NCBI GenBank assembly: GCA_965546615.1
Contig: CBEUVQ010000074.1
Location: forward strand, 1-5,479
Source of the DNA: CBEUVQ01 sp965546615
Lineage (GTDB): Bacteria; Bacillota; Desulfotomaculia; Desulfotomaculales; Desulfohalotomaculaceae
Direction of reading: 5' to 3'
DNA: 5,479 nucleotides
Positions 1 to 5,472 of this stretch are shown in pieces. Position 1 is the first letter of the stretch, and each line of letters opens with the position of its first letter. The notes beneath the pieces are model-generated. The model ran no database searches, was not told the origin of the DNA, and worked only from the letters and a program-made list of their open reading frames with translations. A program made the translations under genes and the position numbers.

Positions 1-2
1 TG

Positions 3-332
3 TTTATGGAGGATTTGGGTATTACCGATTCCGGCATCGATCGATTGGCCCGTGCTGCTTACGATCGATTGGGATTGATTTCTTTCTTTACTGCCGGCGA
101 AGATGAAGTGAAGGCTTGGACTATTCGCAAACACACCAATGCTAAAAAAGCGGCGGGTAAAATTCACTCTGATATTGAGCGCGGTTTTATCCGTGCAGAG
201 GTAGTAAAGTATCAAGATTTGGTCGATCAGGGCAGTATGGCTAAACTGAAAGCTGATGGCAAGTACCGCTTGGAAGGCAAAGATTACATTGTGGAAGACG
301 GCGACATCATTAACTTCCGCTTTAATGTGTAA
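3..332 (+). CDS. ychF: YchF/OLA1-family ribosome-associated ATPase, C-terminal part (5' end outside window)
   Basis: The C-terminal part of the universally conserved Obg-like P-loop ATPase YchF, a cytoplasmic protein that binds ribosomes and, in this family, prefers ATP over GTP. The reading frame is open to the left edge (TTT at 3-5 is in frame), so the ATG at 6 is probably internal rather than the start. The family is about 365 residues long, so roughly 255 residues, including the Walker/G motifs and most of the coiled coil, would lie upstream. What is visible is family-typical: LGLISFFTAGEDEVKAWTI, then the C-terminal TGS domain with HSDIERGFIRAEVV and the ending LEGKDYIVEDGDIINFRFNV. The ending is intact and matches the usual FRFNV terminus, so the gene is cut by the window and not degraded. 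It is followed 20 bases later by a terminator shared with the convergent gene. Confidence 0.95.
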   Translation, partial: FMEDLGITDSGIDRLARAAYDRLGLISFFTAGEDEVKAWTIRKHTNAKKAAGKIHSDIERGFIRAEVVKYQDLVDQGSMAKLKADGKYRLEGKDYIVEDGDIINFRFNV

Positions 333-352
333 AGTTTGCATAATTAAGTTGT

Positions 353-390
353 AAAAAAAACCGCTTCGCTGAAAAGCGAGGCGGTTTTAT
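353..390. terminator. Bidirectional intrinsic terminator between ychF and the YkgJ-like gene
   Basis: The arms AAAACCGCTTCGCT (357-370) and AGCGAGGCGGTTTT (375-388) pair over 14 bases, with one G-U position and a GAAA loop at 371-374. Reading - strand, the hairpin is followed by eight U (353-360), a textbook terminator for the cysteine-cluster gene. Reading + strand, it is followed by UUUU then AUAUUUG, weaker but adequate for ychF. It lies between two convergent genes, as expected of a shared terminator. Confidence 0.9.
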
Positions 391-462
391 ATTTGCTAAA
401 GTACTGTGTTTTTGTCGGTGGCGGATTTTTGCAGCTGCACTACAGCAGCTTATATACAAAAA

Positions 463-1203
463 TTAAAATTGGTAATCAGCCACCTTTTCTATAATCGGAG
501 CGAGCTGTTCTTTGGTGCCGTGATCGGCGAACTCCTTCATAATTTTGATTTTGCGGGCACGAGACCCTTTACCTAAAACGGTGTTCATTAAATGAGTGGG
601 GTAGGGCAGCATGGTGCCTTCCTGTTCTACCAAATCTGCCGGGAAGAAGTTGGCGTCCAGCTGACTTACTGCCGCCATTAAGCCGGCCAAGTAATCTTTT
701 TTCAGATACTTACCGGTAGAGTTTTTCACACTGCCGCACCAGCTTAAAGAACCGTTGGCAATTTCATCCGGCACTTTAATTTGATATTCTTCCCATAACT
801 TTTTAGCGATGAACTTTAAACCTTTTGTCTGGTCACCCTGATTAAAATCAGCTTCATTTAAAAGGCCGTAAACACGGCAGGTGATAGGACGCACGGGATA
901 AATTTCACATTTGTTGTCCGCGCCGATAAACGGGCATTTTTGATTGATATCAACCAATTCCAGATAAAAATACTCTGCCGAGTTAATTAAATAATCCCGC
1001 TGCCGGTTTTTTTGTGCCTTTACATATTGATACATGTTTAAGTACTCTATGAAAAATGCCGGCGGACTGCCCCAACTGCAGCATGCGGCGCAGTTATTAC
1101 AGGTGGTTTCAGGCAGGCTGTCGTAGATTTGCTGCAGCTCAGCGAAAAGATTTTTAGTGTTGGCGACACTTAAAGCTTGATAAAGTTCAACCGGTGGTAG
1201 CAT
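463..1203 (-). CDS. YkgJ-family cysteine-cluster protein (CxxCxxCC, putative Zn/Fe-binding)
   Basis: A 246-residue protein of the YkgJ/UPF0153 cysteine-cluster family, annotated as a putative zinc- or iron-chelating domain; its biochemical role is not settled. The diagnostic motif C35-x2-C38-x2-C41-C42 (TCNNCAACC) is followed by C90-P, C99 and the P-x-R-P-x-x-C109-R segment (YPVRPITCR), giving the seven family cysteines. An eighth, C156, lies in a less conserved region (LSWCGS). No signal peptide or membrane segment is seen, so it is probably cytoplasmic. The C-terminal third (about 160-246) is not recognisable as a named domain. The ATG at 1201-1203 is preceded on the - strand by AAAGGAGC (1215-1222), 11 bases away, which supports this start. 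It has its own extended -10 promoter and ends at a shared terminator, so it looks monocistronic. The family is clear; metal identity and function are not predictable from sequence. Confidence 0.86.
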   Translation of the reverse strand: MLPPVELYQALSVANTKNLFAELQQIYDSLPETTCNNCAACCSWGSPPAFFIEYLNMYQYVKAQKNRQRDYLINSAEYFYLELVDINQKCPFIGADNKCEIYPVRPITCRVYGLLNEADFNQGDQTKGLKFIAKKLWEEYQIKVPDEIANGSLSWCGSVKNSTGKYLKKDYLAGLMAAVSQLDANFFPADLVEQEGTMLPYPTHLMNTVLGKGSRARKIKIMKEFADHGTKEQLAPIIEKVADYQF

Positions 1204-1241
1204 TTAGGCCGTCAGCTCCTTTGTTAAGATTTTCACTATTC

Positions 1242-1270
1242 ATTATAACAAATAATACTAAAATTGGCGA
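1242..1270 (-). promoter_or_regulatory. SigA-type extended -10 promoter for the YkgJ-like gene
   Basis: On the - strand a perfect TATAAT (1247-1242) is preceded by TGT (1250-1248), making an extended -10 (TGnTATAAT). A weak -35 candidate, TCGCCA (1270-1265), lies 17 bases upstream. Transcription would start near 1235, giving a leader of about 30 bases before the ATG at 1203, with the Shine-Dalgarno inside it. This is a hand match to consensus, not a measured start. Confidence 0.65.
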
Positions 1271-1320
1271 TGGAAGGAATTGGAATTTAACAAAAATCTA
1301 CAAAAAAACAGAAAAATTTT

Positions 1321-1354
1321 TTTAACTGTCATCTGGATGACTGTATAATATAAT
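1321..1354 (+). promoter_or_regulatory. Promoter P1 of the orphan transcript, with an internal palindrome
   Basis: Two overlapping perfect -10 hexamers, TATAAT at 1344-1349 and at 1349-1354, are preceded by weak -35-like DNA (TTTAAC 1321-1326, 17 bases from the first). The spacer carries an inverted repeat, GTCATC (1328-1333) and GATGAC (1336-1341) around TG. With one mismatch it extends to 1325-1344, 8 of 9 paired positions. A palindrome placed between -35 and -10 is a typical operator position, but no regulator can be named. Transcription would begin near 1355-1361. Confidence 0.55.
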
Positions 1355-1355
1355 A

Positions 1356-1471
1356 CTGTATGTAATAATACCACCTAGACACGATCCTTTTCTCTCCACG
1401 AGAACATTACCATTAATAATTTTATCTGATTGTAATGTTAATGCCCCGAAATAAATTCGGGGCTTTTTTTT
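1356..1471 (+). ncRNA. Candidate small RNA or attenuated leader upstream of the Na/Pi cotransporter gene
   Basis: Between promoter P1 and a strong terminator lies a stretch of about 115 bases with no open reading frame worth reporting and no upstream + strand gene that could need terminating (ychF ends at its own terminator 970 bases earlier). Visible structure: a short stem TTCTC/GAGAA (1390-1394, 1400-1404); an 8-base perfect stem AACATTAC/GTAATGTT (1403-1410, 1432-1439), partly exclusive with the first; then the terminator hairpin at 1443-1463. A pyrimidine tract, TCCTTTTCTCTCC (1385-1397), could be single-stranded. I do not recognise a known riboswitch class, T-box or 6S RNA. Two readings fit: an independent small RNA, or a leader whose read-through is regulated. 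A second promoter between the terminator and the gene favours the former. The transcript is inferred, not seen. Confidence 0.5.
1443..1471 (+). terminator. Strong unidirectional terminator ending the orphan transcript
   Basis: A perfect 8-base stem GCCCCGAA (1443-1450) / TTCGGGGC (1456-1463), with loop ATAAA, is followed by eight T (1464-1471). On the opposite strand there is no T tract after the stem, so it acts only on + strand transcription. It lies 85 bases upstream of the cotransporter start codon, with no complete gene before it. Confidence 0.88.
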
Positions 1472-1479
1472 ATTAAGTG

Positions 1480-1508
1480 TTGTTACAATTAGTGAAATAT
1501 ATTACAAT
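1480..1508 (+). promoter_or_regulatory. Promoter P2, probable promoter of the Na/Pi cotransporter gene
   Basis: TTGTTA (1480-1485; 4 of 6 to TTGACA) and TACAAT (1503-1508; 5 of 6 to TATAAT) are separated by exactly 17 bases. Transcription would begin near 1515, giving a leader of about 40 bases. This lets the cotransporter be expressed independently of P1 and of the terminator at 1443-1471. The region is very AT-rich, so chance matches are common. Confidence 0.5.
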
Positions 1509-1538
1509 AATACTACATATATTAACAACTAATTAACT
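1501..1538 (+). promoter_or_regulatory. Possible PhoP-box-like direct repeats before the cotransporter gene
   Basis: Four hexamers, ATTACA (1501), ACTACA (1512), TTAACA (1522) and TTAACT (1533), start 11, 10 and 11 bases apart. Bacillus PhoP binds direct repeats resembling TTAACA with about this spacing, and the gene downstream carries phosphate, so the match is worth recording. Against it: the DNA is AT-rich, the first two hexamers are poor, and the array overlaps and follows the proposed -10 of P2, a position better suited to repression than activation. Confidence 0.3.
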
Positions 1539-1543
1539 GCACA

Positions 1544-1553
1544 TGAGGTGATC
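1544..1553 (+). promoter_or_regulatory. Shine-Dalgarno that places the cotransporter start at GTG 1557
   Basis: TGAGGTGATC contains nine consecutive bases complementary to the 16S rRNA 3' tail (GATCACCTC). The GTG at 1548 lies inside this site and cannot be used with it. The next in-frame GTG, at 1557, follows the GAGG core (1545-1548) by eight bases, the normal distance. Confidence 0.85.
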
Positions 1554-1556
1554 AGT

Positions 1557-3260
1557 GTGTGGAATGAAACAGTATTTAGTTTGATTGGCGGCATGGGTCT
1601 GCTGCTTTACGGGATGTATATAATGAGTGAAGGGCTGCAGAAAATTGCCGGGAATAAATTACGCAATATTCTCAGTACTCTGACGCAAAACAAACTGGTA
1701 GGAATGCTGGTTGGTGCGGTAGTAACCATTGTTTTTCAAAGCAGTACCGCCACTACCGTTATTTTAGTGGGTTTGACTAGTGCGGGTATTATTACGCTGA
1801 AGCAGACACTTGCTGTTATTTTGGGGGCGGATATCGGCACTACAGTTACCGCGCAGTTAATTGCGTTAAAAGTTACCGAAATTGCGCTGCCTATTGTAGG
1901 TATTGGGGCAACAGTTATCTTTTTTGTTAAGCGTGAAAAGTATAAACGTATTGGGCAGGTGTTAATAGGCTTTGGCCTGCTGTTCTTAGGTTTAAAAATT
2001 ATGGCCGATGCTATGTATCCGCTTCGTGAAAATCCTTATTTTGCTGAAGTGCTGATGCAGATGAGCGATCGACCGCTTTTGGCATTGATTATTGCAGCGA
2101 TATTTACATTTTTAGTGCACAGCAGTGCTGCTACCATCGGCATCATTATGGTGCTGGCAATGCAGGGATTGGTATCAATAAATTCCGCTATTTATCTTCT
2201 GTTTGGAGCAAATATCGGTACGTCTTTTACCGCTGTGCTGTCCAGCCTTGGTTCCAGTCGGGAGTCGCAGCGGGTAGCTACTGCCCACCTGCTTTTTAAG
2301 GTGGTAGGGGTGTTGATTTTTATGCCGTTTGTACATCCTTTTGCCCAGTTGGTGACATGGATAACCCCCAATTCGCCGGGATTTCAAGTGGCAAATGTCC
2401 ATACTATCTTTAATATTGTAATTGCCTTTATGTTTGTGCCGTTTACTTCCCAGTTTGCAAAAGTTTTGGAATTTATAGTACCTGAGAAGCCCAGTCCCAA
2501 TGGTGAGGTTAAGCCTAAGTTTCTTGATGACAGTTTAATCACCACCCCGTCGATTGCTATTGGGTTGGCGACCAAAGAAATCATGCGTATTTCTGACAAA
2601 ATATATTATATGTATTCCCGCACCGATGAAATGTTTAAGAAATATGATCCGCAAATTGTCGAAGAGGCTCTGCAGAAAGAGGATCAGGTTGATATACTTT
2701 CTGAAGAAACCAATAAGTATTTGACAAAAGTAATGCGCCAGAGTATTTCGCGGGATGAATTTAACCGCTGTATGGGTTTGGTGCACATTCTTAAAGATTA
2801 TGAACATATCGGGGACGTAATGGAAAAAAATATTGTTTATTTAGCAGAAAGTATGTACGCGAACAACAGTGATTTTTCAGAGGAAGGACATCGGGAAATA
2901 ACTTTAATGCATAATAAAATTTTAGAAATGATTAATGTCGTGAATACCGCTTTTGCTACGAACAACTGCAACTTAGCGGCTCGAGCTGAAGTTTTACACG
3001 ACGAAATAGTTGATTTGGAATTTCGCTTTAGAATGAGCCACTTTACGCGGATGCAGCAGGGTGGTGCAGAAACTGAAAATACAAGTTCAATCTTTTTAGA
3101 TTTAATTAACTCACAGCTGCGGGTTGCTGAACATTTAAAGAATATTACCGTAGCTTTAAACGAGGAAGTATCCTGCACTTGGCAGGATGAAGTGGAATTA
3201 ATCTATGGACCAAATGCCAATAATACAAACAAACAAGAGTTTAATAAATCGGTTAATTAA
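1557..3260 (+). CDS. Na+/phosphate cotransporter with C-terminal PhoU-like domain (NptA/YjbB type)
   Basis: A 567-residue inner-membrane protein of the bacterial Na/Pi-cotransporter family (PF02690 type), related to mammalian SLC34, moving phosphate with sodium; direction and affinity cannot be told from sequence. Residues 1-305 hold two inverted membrane repeats with the family signatures: QSSTATT (61-67) with GADIGTT (90-96), and HSSAAT (188-193) with GANIGTS (217-223). Residues about 330-545 are a cytoplasmic, helix-rich PhoU-like domain, with DYEHIGDVMEKNI and the analogous RVAEHLKNITVAL as the two hallmark helices. Length and domain order are normal for the fused form. Start: an alternative GTG at 1548 would add three residues but lies within the ribosome-binding site, so 1557 is preferred. 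It is probably transcribed alone from P2, ending at the shared terminator near 3332-3373. The tail after about 552 is Asn-rich and unremarkable. I leave the symbol blank because several names are used for this family. Confidence 0.93.
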   Translation: MWNETVFSLIGGMGLLLYGMYIMSEGLQKIAGNKLRNILSTLTQNKLVGMLVGAVVTIVFQSSTATTVILVGLTSAGIITLKQTLAVILGADIGTTVTAQLIALKVTEIALPIVGIGATVIFFVKREKYKRIGQVLIGFGLLFLGLKIMADAMYPLRENPYFAEVLMQMSDRPLLALIIAAIFTFLVHSSAATIGIIMVLAMQGLVSINSAIYLLFGANIGTSFTAVLSSLGSSRESQRVATAHLLFKVVGVLIFMPFVHPFAQLVTWITPNSPGFQVANVHTIFNIVIAFMFVPFTSQFAKVLEFIVPEKPSPNGEVKPKFLDDSLITTPSIAIGLATKEIMRISDKIYYMYSRTDEMFKKYDPQIVEEALQKEDQVDILSEETNKYLTKVMRQSISRDEFNRCMGLVHILKDYEHIGDVMEKNIVYLAESMYANNSDFSEEGHREITLMHNKILEMINVVNTAFATNNCNLAARAEVLHDEIVDLEFRFRMSHFTRMQQGGAETENTSSIFLDLINSQLRVAEHLKNITVALNEEVSCTWQDEVELIYGPNANNTNKQEFNKSVN

Positions 3261-3307
3261 TCAGCTGTTATCATTTTAAACAAAAATTGCAGATTAGCTG
3301 CTTTGGT

Positions 3308-3329
3308 GGGCAGGCCGGTGTGTCTGCCC
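3308..3329. other. Accessory hairpin beside the terminator
   Basis: GGGCAG (3308-3313) and CTGCCC (3324-3329) form a perfect 6-base stem with a 10-base loop, two bases before the stem of the main terminator. It has no T tract on either side in the right orientation, so it is not itself a terminator. It may stabilise the 3' end of the cotransporter mRNA. The rest of 3261-3307 holds nothing recognisable. Confidence 0.35.
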
Positions 3330-3330
3330 T

Positions 3331-3373
3331 AAAAAACTGCCGTGCGAGCCACTCTGGCCGCACGGCAGTTTTT
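3331..3373. terminator. Bidirectional terminator between the cotransporter and SLH genes
   Basis: AAAAACTGCCGTGCG (3332-3346) and CGCACGGCAGTTTTT (3359-3373) pair perfectly over 15 bases. After one bulged A, GCC (3348-3350) pairs with GGC (3356-3358) around the loop ACTCT. There are five T on the + strand side and six A (T on the - strand) at 3331-3336, so it serves both convergent genes. Confidence 0.92.
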
Positions 3374-3402
3374 CAATGAGATGTTCTCTGTTAAAATTTG
3401 TA

Positions 3403-5415
3403 TTACTTATCGGTAATAGTAATTTCCACAACTTCGTTATCTTCCAGCTCTAATTCTACCTGCCAGTCTTTTTCCAGTTCGTCAAAATCCAAGTTGTCAT
3501 CGTCAACATCATCATTGATATCTACTTTTTTATCTACATCAAAGGTAAAGCGGTTGCCGCTTTCCTGCTCAATGGTGATTTCATAATCATCTTCATCAAT
3601 TCTGTAGATTTCGCCGGGAACGGTAATATCGTCTTCCGCCTCATCCACTTCAATATACACCACTTCGTCATCGTGAACGTAAACGGTTACTTCGCTGCCG
3701 ATAATGTAGTCATCAATGTCAAAGCTGCGCGGCAGGTCAAAAGTTTCGTCATTGTCCAGTTCAATTTCGTCATCATCGAGGTCAGTGATTTCACCGCTCG
3801 TTCCTACCGCTAATTCAATTTCTTCCACATCATCTCGGCTGTCTAAATAGAGGATTACATAATTTTTGGTGCTTCTGCTTAAATCTTCAAAATCTATCCG
3901 GTCACCGTCTTCGTCGTACACATCAACGTCTTCATCTACATCATAAGTCTCTTTATCATCATACTGATTGTAAATGGTGATTTCCCAATCATCTTCGTCA
4001 TCTTCGTCATTTTCCAGATCGTAAATTGTACCGACGATTTTATCGTCCGTTTCGTCGTCCAGCACTTTGATTTTTAGTGCGTCATCGTCATCGTTATAAG
4101 TAATTTCTACTTTATAACCTCTTTCCAAATCATCGTAGTCGTAGTCGTCATCATCTTCATCCACTACCAGCACATTGTCATCGTCTACATCAAAGGAGTA
4201 TTTTTTGCTTCCTTTGTAAATTTCAATTTCGTCGTCATCAATGCTGGAAATTTCTCCTTCAATGTCGTCAACTTCCTGCAGGTAAATGCCGGTAACCAGG
4301 TTGTTGGTCAGCTTTAAGCGCACAACTTTATCGGCGGTTAATTCCAACAGCGAAATGCTGTCGCCGTCTTCATCGTATACTTTGGGCGAAGCGGAAAGCT
4401 GATAGCTTTTGGTTTTGCCGGCCAGCGTTTCTATTTTTAACGAGTTAAAACTTAAATCTTCCACTATTCCCAGCACTTCATCGGTGGTTGTTGAAGTATC
4501 GGGATAGGTGATGTCAACGGTGCTTCCGGTACTGCTGCTGTAATTGCTGATGGTTTTAACAAAACATACTTTGTTGGTGCTGTCCAGGTATATACGTACC
4601 GGCTTGGCTGCACTGATGCTGCTTAAGCTTGCCGGCTTGCTGTAGTCATAAACGGCAGCATTATCTGCTACTGTATAATTGGTGACGCTGCCGTTAGCAT
4701 TGGTAAAGGTTATTTGTTTGCTGCCGGCATTATAGTAGCTGATTTTTCCTTCCGCACGTTTATTGCTGTTGGGAGCAATCATCCCTAAGTCGGTCATTCT
4801 GGCAAAAATAGCGGCTAACTCCGCCCTGGTAACCTTAGCCAGCGGGTCAAAGGTAGTGGCATCGCGCCCGCGCATTAAGCCGGCTTCGTATACCCCGGCA
4901 ATATGGTTTTTATACTGCTGAAAAATGCTGTTGTTAGTGTCTGTAAAAGGCAGATTACTGCCATTGCCGCTTAAATTAAAAGCTGCAGCCAAGATAATCG
5001 CTATTTCCTGCCGGGTGGCCAGCGGTTGATTGCGACTGATTTTATTTAAACCCGCCGGATTAATCCATTTGTTATCTGCTGCCATTGCTAAATAACCCTT
5101 TGAACCGTCCGGCAGGTCAGCAGCAAACTGATAAGGGCGGTTAGCATAATTGGCAGTTTGTGCTTCTAAATTTTTTGCCCTGATCAGCATAACGAAGGTG
5201 TCGTGAATGGATACAGCGTTGTTTGGTTTAAAGGTACCGTCAGGATATCCTTTAATGACTGCTGCGGCATTCATTTCTTCAATGGCCGGTCGTGCCCAGT
5301 GGGTAGCTTTAACATCGCTAAATATACTATCAGCAGCCCAAGCAGACGTTGCAAATGTAAGCAGTAAACTGAGCGTTATTAAGCTAAATATCAACCTTTT
5401 TCTACTAAAAAACAT
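3403..5415 (-). CDS. Secreted SLH-domain surface protein with highly acidic tandem beta-type repeats
   Basis: A 670-residue exported protein. Residues 1-27 are a Sec signal peptide (basic FSRKR, hydrophobic core, cleavage probably after AWA27). Three S-layer homology domains follow, about 31-80, 97-148 and 157-212; in known proteins these bind pyruvylated secondary cell-wall polymer. The third has the standard TRAE (196-199), the second TRQE (134-137), and the first has SIHD there, so it looks degenerate. From 221 to the end are six diverged repeats, each opening with G-x-I or similar (G223, G316, G387, G462, G541, G601), then strand-like segments. A Ser/Thr-rich linker (about 290-312) separates the first two. 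Repeats 3-6 (381-670) are about 40% Asp+Glu by hand count. There is no LPxTG or transmembrane anchor, so attachment is probably through the SLH domains. The ATG at 5413-5415 follows AGAGGGGGA at a good distance. No catalytic motif is seen; a structural, metal-binding or spacer role is inference. Confidence 0.93.
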   Translation of the reverse strand: MFFSRKRLIFSLITLSLLLTFATSAWAADSIFSDVKATHWARPAIEEMNAAAVIKGYPDGTFKPNNAVSIHDTFVMLIRAKNLEAQTANYANRPYQFAADLPDGSKGYLAMAADNKWINPAGLNKISRNQPLATRQEIAIILAAAFNLSGNGSNLPFTDTNNSIFQQYKNHIAGVYEAGLMRGRDATTFDPLAKVTRAELAAIFARMTDLGMIAPNSNKRAEGKISYYNAGSKQITFTNANGSVTNYTVADNAAVYDYSKPASLSSISAAKPVRIYLDSTNKVCFVKTISNYSSSTGSTVDITYPDTSTTTDEVLGIVEDLSFNSLKIETLAGKTKSYQLSASPKVYDEDGDSISLLELTADKVVRLKLTNNLVTGIYLQEVDDIEGEISSIDDDEIEIYKGSKKYSFDVDDDNVLVVDEDDDDYDYDDLERGYKVEITYNDDDDALKIKVLDDETDDKIVGTIYDLENDEDDEDDWEITIYNQYDDKETYDVDEDVDVYDEDGDRIDFEDLSRSTKNYVILYLDSRDDVEEIELAVGTSGEITDLDDDEIELDNDETFDLPRSFDIDDYIIGSEVTVYVHDDEVVYIEVDEAEDDITVPGEIYRIDEDDYEITIEQESGNRFTFDVDKKVDINDDVDDDNLDFDELEKDWQVELELEDNEVVEITITDK
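3406..4755 (-). repeat. Six-copy diverged protein repeat in the SLH protein (residues 221-670)
   Basis: The units begin at residues 223, 316, 387, 462, 541 and 601, with spacings of 93 (including the linker), 71, 75, 79 and 60, and 70 residues to the end. The aligned core is G-x-I, a strand pair ending in a Y/F-x-V-D-like segment, an acidic loop such as VYDEDGDSI (346-354), VYDEDGDRI (499-507) or VVDEDDDDY (417-425), then L-x-x-L/D-L and a final V-x-L/I…I-x-V strand pair. The fifth unit lacks the loop. By hand count Asp+Glu rises from about 8% (221-315) to 14% (316-380) to about 40% (381-670). The repeats are too diverged to be a recent DNA duplication. Confidence 0.75.
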
Positions 5416-5420
5416 ATCTT

Positions 5421-5429
5421 TCCCCCTCT
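5421..5429 (-). promoter_or_regulatory. Shine-Dalgarno of the SLH gene
   Basis: Read on the - strand this is AGAGGGGGA, ending five bases before the ATG at 5415. It is purine-rich and well placed, and it decides this start over any downstream Met codon, which would remove the signal peptide. Confidence 0.75.
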
Positions 5430-5444
5430 GTAAAATTTATGATA

Positions 5445-5472
5445 TATTTATCTAAATGATAGATTAACCAAA
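5445..5472 (-). promoter_or_regulatory. Weak candidate promoter of the SLH gene
   Basis: On the - strand, TTGGTT (5472-5467) and TAAATA (5450-5445) are 16 bases apart. TATCAT (5444-5439) is an alternative -10 without a good -35. A small inverted repeat, ATCTA (5450-5454) and TAGAT (5460-5464), falls within the spacer. The window ends at 5479, so a stronger promoter further upstream cannot be excluded. Confidence 0.25.

Noticed and set aside
433..450. Hairpin AGCTGC/GCAGCT just after the YkgJ-like stop codon
   Set aside because: A real 6-base inverted repeat, but with no T tract in either direction; the strong terminator at 353-390 already explains termination.
1372..1376. CACCT in the candidate RNA pairing with AGGTG of the cotransporter ribosome-binding site (1546-1550)
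   Set aside because: Only five bases pair and flanking bases do not match; such short matches are expected by chance.
1356..1471. Known riboswitch before the transporter
   Set aside because: I could not match the sequence to any class I know; only local hairpins and a terminator are visible.
2175..2402. Antisense open frames within the cotransporter gene (also 2384-2599, 2535-2807, 2837-3178)
   Set aside because: They lie opposite a clearly conserved transporter gene, carry no recognisable family, and show no ribosome-binding context; shadow frames.
3398..3586. Ser-rich + strand open frame opposite the end of the SLH gene
   Set aside because: The Ser/Thr runs are the complement of Asp/Glu codons in the real gene; low-complexity shadow.
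3406..4260. Tandem TCATCG-like repeats as a CRISPR array or satellite
   Set aside because: There are no regular spacers or exact repeats; the pattern follows Asp/Glu codons of an intact reading frame.
4340..4372. DEDGDSI loop as an EF-hand or dockerin calcium site
   Set aside because: Acidic spacing is suggestive, but the hydrophobic residue is three, not two, places after Gly and the flanking helices are absent; repeats look strand-rich.
5207..5455. + strand frame of 82 residues opposite the SLH N-terminus
   Set aside because: It overlaps the signal peptide and first SLH domain antisense, with no family resemblance.
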